From CAXXHQ01 sp963665265 (lineage in GTDB: Bacteria; Planctomycetota; Planctomycetia; Pirellulales; Thermoguttaceae), in assembly GCA_963665265.2 (NCBI GenBank), contig OY762224.2, forward strand, positions 930,001 to 994,000: DNA of 64,000 bases. The letters are read 5' to 3'. Positions 25,834 through 33,380 of the stretch are shown piece after piece; position 1 is the first letter of the stretch; each line of letters starts with the position of its first letter. The translations under genes and the position numbers were made by a program. Below the pieces are notes generated by a model that had not been told where the DNA came from, made no database searches, and saw only the letters and a list, made by a program, of their open reading frames with translations.

Positions 25834-25905
25834 ATGGTTTGGATCACATCTAAACGAGGCAGCGCTTTCGCCCCTGAAAAACTCGATTTGCGTTTTTCGA
25901 TCTAA
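25834..25905 (+). CDS. Possible 23-residue leader peptide
   Basis: ATG 25834 is preceded by AGGGGGAGG at ideal spacing and opens a 23-codon frame (MVWITSKRGSAFAPEKLDLR then three more residues). The second half of the frame lies inside a hairpin: CGCCCC pairs with GGGGCG, and inside that GAAAAAC pairs with GTTTTTC. The arrangement of promoter, short frame and hairpin looks like an attenuation-type leader. No homologue is known to me, and codon content says little at this length. Confidence 0.3.
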   Translation: MVWITSKRGSAFAPEKLDLRFSI

Positions 25906-26161
25906 TCGGGGCGGCTCTGGATTTGCCTTTTCAAAGGCGCGATCTCACTCTATTGCGGGTGCCGCTTAGAATTGTTTGCGTCTTTTTCGATCCGTTCTCT
26001 TTTTGTTTTCACTATTGCTAGGTGCAAATAGCGCTGAATCTGTGTTTCTCCTGGCGGACGTTGTGCCGTGCGCTTGCGTTACGAATAAAGAACTACATGC
26101 AATGTGTTGAGAGCGGCGTTTCATATCAAATTTTAACCGACACTCAATGGAGCAGCGAGAA

Positions 26162-27052
26162 ATGCAGTTTTCCAGTTTGTCTCGAATTATTTTCGTTGCG
26201 GCGATGGTTGCTAATGCGGCCGGCGTTGCGGCACAAGCGGATGCGATTACCCACGGCGGCACGACGATCAACATGGCCTTCGTCAACGTCGGCAACGCGG
26301 GAAACGCTGCCGATAACACCGGCTACGGCGCGGTGGGCTACAACTACCGGATTGGCAAGTACGAAGTGTCGGCAGGCCAGTGGGCGGCTGTCCTTGCGGC
26401 CGCTCCCGGCGTCGGGAACGCGGCGTATTGGGGCGGTTCGCAGCCGGCGGCCGGCATAAGCTGGTACGAAGCGGCGAAGTTCTGCAACTGGCTGACTACG
26501 GGAGACGTGAATAAGGGCGTGTACGACACCGCTACTTGGGCGATCATGGATCACCAAACGGCCGGGGCGACGTACGGTACGGCCTATTTCATTCCGACCT
26601 TGAACGAGTGGTACAAGGCGGCGTATTACGATCCCGCGAAAGCTGGCGGAGCGGGTTACTGGGACTATCCCACTGGCAGCGATAGCGCGCCTACGGCCGT
26701 CTATGAAGGTACGTCGCCTGGTACAGCTGTATATGTAAATTGGCTCGCGCCGACCACTCCCGCCAACGTCGATAACTGCGGCGGTTTGAGTCCCTACGGC
26801 ACGATGGGACAAGGGGGTAACGTCTGGGAGTGGAACGAGTCTAGCGTTTCGGTCTATCGCGGCGTACGCGGCGGGGGAATCAACGGCGACTTTAACTTTC
26901 TGCTTGCCTCCTTCCGCGACAGCCGGATTGGAACGACCGAAAGCTATAGCATCGGATTCCGCGTAGCAAGCGTTCCTGAGCCGGGCAACATGTTGACGAC
27001 GGCTATGATCGCCGTGATTGGTTTGATATACGGCTGGCGGAAACGGAAATAG
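26162..27052 (+). CDS. SUMF1-like (formylglycine-generating-enzyme fold) protein with PEP-CTERM anchor
   Basis: A 296-residue exported protein. I place the start at ATG 26162, nine bases after GGAG; a second in-frame ATG lies at 26147. The signal peptide (SRIIFVAAMVANAAGVAAQA) is followed by the SUMF1/FGE fold: YRIGKYEVSAGQW, GISWYEAAKFCNWL, PTLNEWYKAAYYDP, GQGGNVWEWNES and the final GFRVAS. The paired active-site cysteines of true formylglycine-generating enzymes are absent from the RGGG...GFR segment, so it is probably a binding domain. The C-terminus is a PEP-CTERM tag: VPEPGNM, a hydrophobic helix, then WRKRK, which predicts exosortase processing. Confidence 0.88.
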   Translation: MQFSSLSRIIFVAAMVANAAGVAAQADAITHGGTTINMAFVNVGNAGNAADNTGYGAVGYNYRIGKYEVSAGQWAAVLAAAPGVGNAAYWGGSQPAAGISWYEAAKFCNWLTTGDVNKGVYDTATWAIMDHQTAGATYGTAYFIPTLNEWYKAAYYDPAKAGGAGYWDYPTGSDSAPTAVYEGTSPGTAVYVNWLAPTTPANVDNCGGLSPYGTMGQGGNVWEWNESSVSVYRGVRGGGINGDFNFLLASFRDSRIGTTESYSIGFRVASVPEPGNMLTTAMIAVIGLIYGWRKRK

Positions 27053-27353
27053 ACCGTAATGCCAATCCCAATTTGAAATTGGGAGATTGGTGATTTGCTT
27101 TTCTTGATTCCTGGTTCTCAGGCTCCGCGTCGCTGCGCCGCGGAGCCGTGCGGCGGCAGTGCGTTACCAGGCAGAGCCTGGTAACGAGGGGAAAAACGCG
27201 CATGCCTTCGGCATAGCGGCTAAACGCCGCCCGCGTCGCAAATTCTTTTTTGCGAACGGGTTAAAAATCTTCGGAAATCGATCTGCCATTAAACGGCGTC
27301 TATCGTTATACTCCCGACCCGTCTCAATATGGATTTTGGGAGATAGGTGCATT
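27053..27353. other. Intergenic region rich in palindromes
   Basis: Nearly all of this 301-base spacer is palindromic. It has CCCAATTTGAAATTGGG near 27068, a nine-base-arm palindrome at 27121-27147, a ten-base-arm palindrome at 27163-27185, and the ATGCCTTCGGCAT hairpin near 27201. It looks like an accumulation of REP-like elements. Confidence 0.55.
27121..27261. repeat. Composite palindromic repeat, copy 3 (longest)
   Basis: Successive elements: GGCTCCGCG/CGCGGAGCC palindrome, CCGTGCGGCGGC, GTTACCAGGC-AGA-GCCTGGTAAC palindrome at 27163-27185, GCATGCCTTCGGCAT, AGCGGCTAAACG, then TCGCAAATTCTTTTTTGCG and ACGGGTTA. Parts recur at 20640-20685 and 25595-25675. Confidence 0.6.
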
Positions 27354-28523
27354 ATGTCACGACAGCGACAGATCAGATTACCGAGGGCGGAGACGCCGCG
27401 ACGAGCGACCTTAACCTTGGTTCAGGCCGTTGTTTGCGGATTGGCTCTTTGCGGATTCGTAGCGAACGCCGACGCGCAATACTACGATCAGCATGGCGTT
27501 TTGGCCGATTCGAGCGCGGCGCCCACCTATCCTCAGACGAGCGCGACGCCGCAGCCCGGCGCTCCGGTTCCGGGCGAATCGGGCGGTTCAGTTTTCGAGA
27601 CGATTCCCTCTCCTTCGGAGACGCCGCTTTCGGCTTCGCCGACGGCCATGCAGCCTGGCTCCGACGCCGCATTGCTTCGCAGCGCGACTGCCGCGCCATC
27701 GCAACAAACCGCGCCCACGTCGCTTGCGCCCACGCAATTCGAGAGTCCGTTTAGCTTCGACGAGAGCTGGTCGTGGCAGGTTTTGCCCGACGGAATTATG
27801 TACAAGTCGTATTTGGCCGACAACCACGATTCGCGTATGGGGAGCCAATGGATTTATAAGAAAGATTACGGCTGGCTTTGGGACGCGACGCTTGGCGCTC
27901 GGGCCGGTATATTGCGGTACGGAAATCAGGATCCGTTTTATCCGGAAGGTTGGCAGCTTGATATCGAAGGGGCCGCCTTCGTTCGGATGAATTTAGAGCA
28001 TGACCGCGACGTCGATTCGGTCGATTATCGATTCGGCGTTCCGTTGACCGCACGGCGCGGCGCGTGGGAAATGAAGTTCGGCTACTACCATCTCAGTTCG
28101 CATATGGGCGACGAGTACATGGTGCGGAACAACTCGCTCGATCGAATCAACTACGTTCGCGAGAACTTGCTCTTGGGCGTCGGCTTGCATCCGAACCAGA
28201 ATATGCGCCTTTATTCGGAAGTAATTTACGGTTTTTACACCGACGGCGGCGCGGAGCCGTGGATGTTTCAATTCGGCGCCGAGTACAGCCCGATCACATG
28301 CAGCCGAGCGGGAGGCGCGCCCTTCGTGGCGGTGCATGGTCGCATTTCGCAAGAGACCGATTGGAGCGGCGGCGTGACTTTCCAAACGGGTTGGCAATGG
28401 CACGGTCGGTCGAATCACACCTTCCGAATCGGCATGCAGTATTTCAACGGCATGGAAGACCAAGCCCAGATGTACAATCACTGGGAGCAGCAGGTCGGCG
28501 GCGGCATTTGGTACGATTTTTAG
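27354..28523 (+). CDS. DUF1207 domain protein, probable outer-membrane protein
   Basis: A 389-residue exported protein. The start is ATG 27354 (MSRQRQIRLPRAETPRR) with a long basic n-region, a hydrophobic core (VQAVVCGLALCGFVANADA) and a likely cut before QYYDQ. A Pro/Ser/Thr-rich spacer follows to about residue 120. The rest matches DUF1207: WQVLPDGIMYKSYLAD, SRMGSQWIYKKDYGWLWDAT, LDIEGAAFVRMNL and FGYYHLSSHMGDEYM. It ends in an aromatic-rich strand (GGGIWYDF), as expected of an outer-membrane barrel. The family has no known function. It is convergent with the YidR-like gene. Confidence 0.88.
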   Translation: MSRQRQIRLPRAETPRRATLTLVQAVVCGLALCGFVANADAQYYDQHGVLADSSAAPTYPQTSATPQPGAPVPGESGGSVFETIPSPSETPLSASPTAMQPGSDAALLRSATAAPSQQTAPTSLAPTQFESPFSFDESWSWQVLPDGIMYKSYLADNHDSRMGSQWIYKKDYGWLWDATLGARAGILRYGNQDPFYPEGWQLDIEGAAFVRMNLEHDRDVDSVDYRFGVPLTARRGAWEMKFGYYHLSSHMGDEYMVRNNSLDRINYVRENLLLGVGLHPNQNMRLYSEVIYGFYTDGGAEPWMFQFGAEYSPITCSRAGGAPFVAVHGRISQETDWSGGVTFQTGWQWHGRSNHTFRIGMQYFNGMEDQAQMYNHWEQQVGGGIWYDF

Positions 28524-28555
28524 AGGGCAGGGATGAGCGGAGAGGACGCGGAGAC
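28524..28555. repeat. CTCTGCG/CTCCGCG-type intergenic repeat, copy 1 (short)
   Basis: GAGCGGAGAGGACGCGGAGAC between two convergent genes. It is a short member of the family better seen at 35440-35535 and 50440-50475. Confidence 0.35.
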
Positions 28556-28563
28556 AATTGCTT

Positions 28564-29874
28564 TTATCCGTTCGTTTCCGCGATAAATATCTGATTAAAG
28601 CGGCCGCCGAATTCGGCGATCGATCGAACATAGGCGATCTTCGAGTCGTCGGGCGATAAGACGCAAGCCTCGGGCCTCGGCGCCTCGGCTTGGTCGGACG
28701 GGGGCGTAATGCGACGCGTTTTGCCTTCGGTCATGTCGGTTAGGCAAACGCTTCGATCCATCACATGCGCGACGTACCGTCCGTCACCGCTCCAAGTAAA
28801 GGCCGAGGCGACGTCGAACGGATTCTGGGTTACTTGCTCCGGCTCTCCTCCGCAAGGTGAAATGGTCCAGAGTTGAACAATTCCCGCCTTGTCGCGCATC
28901 AGGAAGGCGATTCGCGATCCGTCGGGCGAGCTTCTTAACCAATGCCGAGGACCTTGCAAGCCGGGAAAGCTGCGATCGGCAGTAAATGTCAAACGACGTT
29001 GTGCGGCTCCAAGCGGCGGTCGAGGCCGAGTCGTCGCCGTTCCCTCGAGCGGTCCGTCGGAGCTCGGTTGCGTCACGTCGTCGGGTAGATCGACGATGAA
29101 GACTTCGGAAATAGCTTGGCCGCGTTCCGTAAGAACTTCGCCTTGAAACGCGAGAGCGCGGTTTTGCCATTCGCCGTTCTTTTTTCGATAGCCGCCTGCG
29201 CCGATCCAACCTTCTTCGCAGGCCTTGCGGATTTCATCGGAGCCGGGAAGAGGATTGGCCTTTGTTCGAGTGACAAGGACCGAGAAAAAGGCGCCGTCGT
29301 GATTTCGCGAATGATCTTTGGATACGGTCACGGGGCCGATCGGCACAGAAAGGCCGACGTTGCGCAAGTCGATTTCACGTTCCGGCGTTTCTTCGGTAAA
29401 TTGAGCGAGAACGTGATCTTGATAGGTAAAGCTGACCCAAGCGCCGTCGGGACTAAAGATATGCACATGGGATCCCCCCCGCAACGCACCGGCTTTGAAG
29501 GGCGGGGTAATTTGCCGCGCGTCGATATTGACGGCAGTGAGAAGCGGCGAACGAGTAACGTCGATTAATACGCCTTGGCGATGATTGGCAGCGTAGCTCC
29601 AATCGGGCGTCGGGGATTCAGGCCCTAGAATGAAAGCCGCTTTCGGTTCGGCGGGGCTGAACGAGGCGACGCCGCAATTCGCGCCATTTCGTGATTCAAA
29701 AAGAGTAGCGCTTTCACTGGAGTGTATAAGCGCTATTTCTATGCGATTCCCGTCGAATACGGCGCCGGCCGGATCGCTCCGCACGTCGTAGATGATCGCT
29801 TCGCCGTCGGGGGACCAGACATTGGCGTTAGTCAGAATGTGTCCGGATTTAGCGAATGTGAGACGTTTTTCCAT
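28564..29874 (-). CDS. YidR-like beta-propeller protein (DUF3748)
   Basis: A 436-residue protein resembling E. coli YidR from end to end. The start is ATG 29874 (MEKRLTFAKSGHILTNANVW). Blade motifs with Ser-Pro-Asp-Gly turns recur (VWSPDGEAIIYD, HIFSPDGAWVSFTY, RSSPDGSRIAFLM, VLSPDDSKIAYV), the pattern of TolB/WD40-like propellers. Other family-specific segments are LRGGSHVHIFSPDG, QRRLTF and GIVQLWTISPCGGEPEQVT. No signal peptide is seen, so it appears cytoplasmic, although some relatives are discussed with biofilms. The function is unknown. It stands alone on the minus strand. Confidence 0.85.
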   Translation of the reverse strand: MEKRLTFAKSGHILTNANVWSPDGEAIIYDVRSDPAGAVFDGNRIEIALIHSSESATLFESRNGANCGVASFSPAEPKAAFILGPESPTPDWSYAANHRQGVLIDVTRSPLLTAVNIDARQITPPFKAGALRGGSHVHIFSPDGAWVSFTYQDHVLAQFTEETPEREIDLRNVGLSVPIGPVTVSKDHSRNHDGAFFSVLVTRTKANPLPGSDEIRKACEEGWIGAGGYRKKNGEWQNRALAFQGEVLTERGQAISEVFIVDLPDDVTQPSSDGPLEGTATTRPRPPLGAAQRRLTFTADRSFPGLQGPRHWLRSSPDGSRIAFLMRDKAGIVQLWTISPCGGEPEQVTQNPFDVASAFTWSGDGRYVAHVMDRSVCLTDMTEGKTRRITPPSDQAEAPRPEACVLSPDDSKIAYVRSIAEFGGRFNQIFIAETNG

Positions 29875-30284
29875 GAAACCGATGCAAGACGTCGTAAACA
29901 ATGACAATTGAAGGGGCGTTCATACATTCTTTTATTTTTCGCATCTCATTATGGCGAGAAATCGCATATCGGGCAGGGGTGACGGATGCCTCTCTCTTCT
30001 GCCCGACTTGAACCGCAGACAGATTCTTTTTTCGGCGTGTTGGGGTAAACACTCTATGGCTAGCGGTCCCTTCGTTCGCTAACCTGTACTACTTATGGAA
30101 TGCTTTTGCATACTCCATAGTGCGACCCCTCTGTAGTTTAATCGCGATCTGTTTTTATTGCGGTTCTAGCGATTATGGCGATAATTCGAGCGGGAAATAC
30201 GAGAAAAATATTCCCCCCTGCTGGAATTATTATTTTTTCCAATTACACTGAGAGTTGTCTTATCACTAGTCACTGGAGGGGCCT
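29875..30284. other. Intergenic region with a cluster of hairpins
   Basis: Divergent region between the YidR-like gene and the LuxR-type regulator. It contains TCGGGCAG/CTGCCCGA (around 29968-30007), an imperfect GTTAGCG/CGCTAGC-type pair (about 30058-30082), and ATGGAATGC-TTTT-GCATACTCCAT (about 30096-30119). The segment before 30285 is A/T-rich and ends with GGAGGGG ahead of the regulator start. Function unknown. Confidence 0.45.
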
Positions 30285-30956
30285 ATGGGATCCAGTTCAA
30301 ACCTTACGCTGATCGCGGACGACCGAACCATCGTTCGCGAAGGCATTGCGGCGTTATTCGCCGAACGCGGCATGACGAATTTCGCGCTCGTCTCGATCGA
30401 GAACGCGCCGAAGGAATCTGCGCGCTTGCATCCGAAGCTGCTCATGTTGGGCATGGGAGGCGGCGACGCCGAATTTTGGAGCGTCGTGCAAACGCTCCGT
30501 CAAGAATCGCCGCGACTGAAAATATTAATTCTTGACGATCTGGTTTCGATGCGCAACGTGCGGCGCACGCTTTCGTATGAAGTGAGCGGATATTGGACGT
30601 TGCGTCATTCGTTCGCATCGCTTTTCGAGGCCGTTAAGACGCTTGCCGACGGCGACTGCGCTTTTTGTCCGGAGGTGAAGGACGATATTCAACTCACGAA
30701 GCGAGGCTGGAAATACCATCCTCGGCATGAAGCGAATCCAATTCATGCGCTCACCTCGCGCGAGATGGAGATATTTCTTTTGCTTGCGAAGGGCAAGACG
30801 CTAAAAGAATGCGCGGCCGAGATGGAGATTGCCGTAAGCACGGCCGACAATCACAAAGCGCGATTGATGAATAAACTTGGCAAGCACAAGACGGTGCAAT
30901 TGGTCCATTTGGCGCTTCAAGAAGGGCTGATCGACGACGTCGTTTCGGACGTTTGA
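30285..30956 (+). CDS. LuxR/NarL-type response regulator with degenerate receiver
   Basis: A 223-residue two-domain transcription factor. Residues 1-125 resemble a receiver domain: the acidic pair is present (LIADDRTIVREGIAALF). The phosphoacceptor position in KLLMLGMGGGDAEF is Gly rather than Asp, and the late Lys region (TLSYEVSGYWTL) lacks the usual KP. The C-terminal LuxR helix-turn-helix is intact: LTSREMEIFLLLAKGKTLKE, then AVSTADNHKARLMNKLGKH. It therefore binds DNA but is unlikely to be controlled by Asp phosphorylation. GGAGGGG precedes the start. A strong terminator follows, so it is a single-gene unit with no partner kinase nearby. Confidence 0.9.
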   Translation: MGSSSNLTLIADDRTIVREGIAALFAERGMTNFALVSIENAPKESARLHPKLLMLGMGGGDAEFWSVVQTLRQESPRLKILILDDLVSMRNVRRTLSYEVSGYWTLRHSFASLFEAVKTLADGDCAFCPEVKDDIQLTKRGWKYHPRHEANPIHALTSREMEIFLLLAKGKTLKECAAEMEIAVSTADNHKARLMNKLGKHKTVQLVHLALQEGLIDDVVSDV

Positions 30957-30979
30957 CCGCTAGAAAAGTCGTAATCAAT

Positions 30980-31008
30980 AAAAAGGCGCCTTCGGGGCGC
31001 CTTTTTTG
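30980..31008 (+). terminator. Intrinsic terminator after the LuxR-type regulator
   Basis: AAAAGGCGCC and GGCGCCTTTTTT around a five-base loop (TTCGG), 25 bases past the stop codon. The A-run ahead makes it potentially bidirectional. Confidence 0.92.
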
Positions 31009-31226
31009 TTGACGCTCGTTCCGAAAACGACGGATTTAACGAGGCGATCAACGCTATATACTCGGCGCCCTTTGTATTTGCCGGTTTTTCGAGCTAATTT
31101 TGACAAGCGGGGCTTATAACTCATTTCGATCCGGAATTGCGTGCGTCGGCTCGTTTCTTGTGGAATCGGGTTTTCGTCAATGCGAGACGCCGTTTTGAAT
31201 TGGAAAATGTAGTAAGCTCCGAACAC

Positions 31227-32093
31227 ATGAATCAGACCAAGGTCAAAACGCACGTTCGGCCGATGCTTCGGCCCGAGTTGGATAAAGCGTTGGACTGGGC
31301 CGCAGCGGAAGGATGGAATCCGGGCCTGTTCGACGCCGAGGCGTTTTTCTGCGCCGATCCCAAGGGATTCTTCGTCGCCGATTGCGGCGGCAAGCCTGTC
31401 GGCGCGATCTCGGCCATCACCTACGGCGACGGATTCGGCTTCATCGGACTCTTCATCGTGTTGCCCGAATTTCGCGGCGGCTCGTGCGGCAAAGAGCTTG
31501 CCCGTCGGGCGTTAAAATATCTCGGCGAACGAGCGATCGGCGTCGACGGAGTGATCGACAAGCAATCGTGTTATCGCCGATTAGGTTTCGAGCCGGCCTA
31601 TAAAACGATTCGTTATCGCGGCGTTTCCCCGCAAGCGGCGTCCGAGACGAACGGCTCGGAATTGCGGCTTATTGATTTGCGGCGACTTCCGCTGCGCAGC
31701 GTAAACGGGATCGATTCGACGTTGTTTCCTGCGCCGCGTGAAGGCTTTTTGCTCTCGTGGATTCGTCAGCCCGGCCACACGGGACTCGGCGTGATTCAGC
31801 AAGAAAAGCTGGCGGGTTTCGGAGTCGTGCGGCCGTGTCGCACCGGCTATAAGATTGGACCTCTTTTCGCGCGGAACGTCGAAGCGGCGCATAAATTGTT
31901 TGAAGGACTCTTGGTCGCCGTGCCCGACGCCGAAGTATTCATAGACGTTCCGGAGCCGAACGAAGCGGCGTTGAAAATGGTTCAGGAGCAAGGCTGGCAA
32001 CCGGTATTTGAAACAGCCCGGATGTATCGGGGCGACGTTTCACAGCCTGATCTCTCGCAGATATTCGGCGTTACGACGCTGGAATTAGGCTAA
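31227..32093 (+). CDS. GNAT family N-acetyltransferase, two-domain
   Basis: A 288-residue acetyltransferase starting at ATG 31227. The N-terminal GNAT domain has the acetyl-CoA loop in LPEFRGGSCGKELARRALKY, following the central strand GFGFIGLFIV. A second, GNAT-like C-terminal half (GFGVVRPCRTGYKIGPLF, then EVFIDVPEPNEAALKMVQEQ) is the pattern of the common two-domain type (acetyltransf_18). The substrate cannot be predicted. It lies 88 bases ahead of the cobalamin riboswitch and is probably transcribed separately from the riboswitch operon. Confidence 0.88.
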   Translation: MNQTKVKTHVRPMLRPELDKALDWAAAEGWNPGLFDAEAFFCADPKGFFVADCGGKPVGAISAITYGDGFGFIGLFIVLPEFRGGSCGKELARRALKYLGERAIGVDGVIDKQSCYRRLGFEPAYKTIRYRGVSPQAASETNGSELRLIDLRRLPLRSVNGIDSTLFPAPREGFLLSWIRQPGHTGLGVIQQEKLAGFGVVRPCRTGYKIGPLFARNVEAAHKLFEGLLVAVPDAEVFIDVPEPNEAALKMVQEQGWQPVFETARMYRGDVSQPDLSQIFGVTTLELG

Positions 32094-32181
32094 AACCGCG
32101 GCGGTTGGTTGAATCGCCCCCCTCTTTAGCGCGGTCTTTACGGCGTGTACCGATTCTGCTACATTCACCCTGTACTTGGTT

Positions 32182-32384
32182 GCGTTGGTGGTCGATTTTT
32201 TCGCTAAAAGTCGACAAACAGGGAACTCCGGTGAGATTCCGGGACGGCCCCGCCGCTGTAACCGAGCGTAAGAAGGACGACCCATTCTTTGCATGGCCAT
32301 TGTCGTTCGCTACGGCTAAGAACCGAAGCGGCGACGAGAAGGCCCGGTCGGACCCGGCTCGGGAGTCAGAAGACCTACCAGCGC
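32182..32384 (+). promoter_or_regulatory. Cobalamin (AdoCbl) riboswitch
   Basis: All main parts of the B12 riboswitch are visible. The closing stem is GCGTTGGTGGTC at 32182-32193 pairing with GACCTACCAGCGC at 32372-32384. AGGGAA lies at about 32220. The conserved core CCGGTGAGATTCCGGGACGG is at 32228-32247, followed by CCCGCCGCTGTAACCG at 32249-32264. GGGAGTCAGAAGACCTACC is at 32361-32379. Just downstream CCTCC (32402-32406) can pair with GGAGG (32416-32420), which may be the expression platform. Binding of adenosylcobalamin normally turns the downstream genes off. The controlled genes should be DUF1559, DUF4465/PEP-CTERM and cobO. Confidence 0.96.
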
Positions 32385-32451
32385 GTAACGTAGCGTGGAG
32401 ACCTCCTCGAGGGAAGGAGGCCGCGACCTATTTTCCGCTTCCGGTGTTCCC

Positions 32452-33324
32452 ATGTCGTTGCGCCGTTTTCGTCCGCGCGTCTCCGTCGCCGCATTGCGTC
32501 CCGGCTTTTCGCTCGTCGAATTGCTCGTGGTCATCGCGATCATCGGCGTGCTTTCGTCGCTGCTGTTGCCGGCCATTCAAAAATCGCGCGAGGCGGCACG
32601 CCGCTCGGCGTGTTTGAACAACCTTCGCAACGTCGGAGCGGCCGTGCATCTGTATCTCGACGTGAACAAGCGTTTTCCCGTCGGTTGCACCGAAAATCGT
32701 TACGTTTGCGACGCCGACGGCAACAAGCTATTTCCGCAAGGGCGACAGTTGGCTTGGTCGGCCTACATTTTGCCGTTCCTCGAACGGCAAGCGACTTCGG
32801 CGCGCATCGATTTCTCGAAGGGGTTTGATAGCGTCGAAAACGCCTCCGTGGCGGCCGAAGTCCTGCCGATTTACATCTGCCCAAGTTACCCGCGTTCGAC
32901 GTTTCTCAAAAGCGGCCGAGCGGTTTGCGATTACGGCGGAATCAACGGTCAATGTCTTCCGAAGCCGGTTACGCCCGTCAAATATTTCAGCAATAATCCG
33001 CCGAACGGCATGATGCTGAACGAAACGGTCATTCGCATAACGGACGTGAAAGACGGTCTTTCGCATACGTTGATGGCCGCCGAAGCCGCCGGTTTCGCCG
33101 ACGGACAATGGATCAACGGATTGAATATTTTCGAGGTGTCTTGCGGGATCAATACGCCCGAAAGCATCAATAATGAAATACGCAGTAAGCACCCTGAAGG
33201 CTCCAACGGATTGCTGGCCGACAGCTCGGCGAGATTCTTAAGCACGGAAATGGATCTTTCCGTACTCGCCGCCATTTGCACCCGCGCCCGCCTCAAAGAC
33301 GAGATATTCGTCGGCGACTTTTAA
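32452..33324 (+). CDS. DUF1559 family PulG-like pseudopilin protein
   Basis: A 290-residue planctomycete-type DUF1559 protein. The start is ATG 32452. It has a type IV pilin-like prepilin segment (LRPGFSLVELLVVIAIIGVL, with Glu at position +5 after the Gly/Phe cut) and then a long helix with KSREAARRSACLNNLRN. The globular part has the family features: RFPVGCTENRY, AWSAYILPFLERQ, the CPSYPRS segment and the late HPEGSNGLLADSSARFLS motif. NCBI-type annotations call the family a putative PulG-like transporter, but no mechanism is proven. It is the first gene after the cobalamin riboswitch, so its level should fall when corrinoid is plentiful. Confidence 0.93.
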   Translation: MSLRRFRPRVSVAALRPGFSLVELLVVIAIIGVLSSLLLPAIQKSREAARRSACLNNLRNVGAAVHLYLDVNKRFPVGCTENRYVCDADGNKLFPQGRQLAWSAYILPFLERQATSARIDFSKGFDSVENASVAAEVLPIYICPSYPRSTFLKSGRAVCDYGGINGQCLPKPVTPVKYFSNNPPNGMMLNETVIRITDVKDGLSHTLMAAEAAGFADGQWINGLNIFEVSCGINTPESINNEIRSKHPEGSNGLLADSSARFLSTEMDLSVLAAICTRARLKDEIFVGDF

Positions 33325-33380
33325 ATTCCAGCCTCCCCTTCGTTCGTCCATTACGGACCATCCTTGGAGTCTTTCCCGTC

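Larger units (their letters stand above)
25583..26161. other. Long intergenic region with repeat, promoter and leader
   Basis: Holds a copy of the composite palindromic repeat (25600-25672), a strong promoter (25792-25820), a 23-codon leader frame and a hairpin. These parts are listed separately. The remaining 245 bases to the next gene show nothing further. Confidence 0.5.

Noticed and set aside
30975..31253. 92-codon minus-strand frame across the terminator
   Set aside because: It reads through the bidirectional terminator hairpin, and its basic C-terminal part has no recognisable family.
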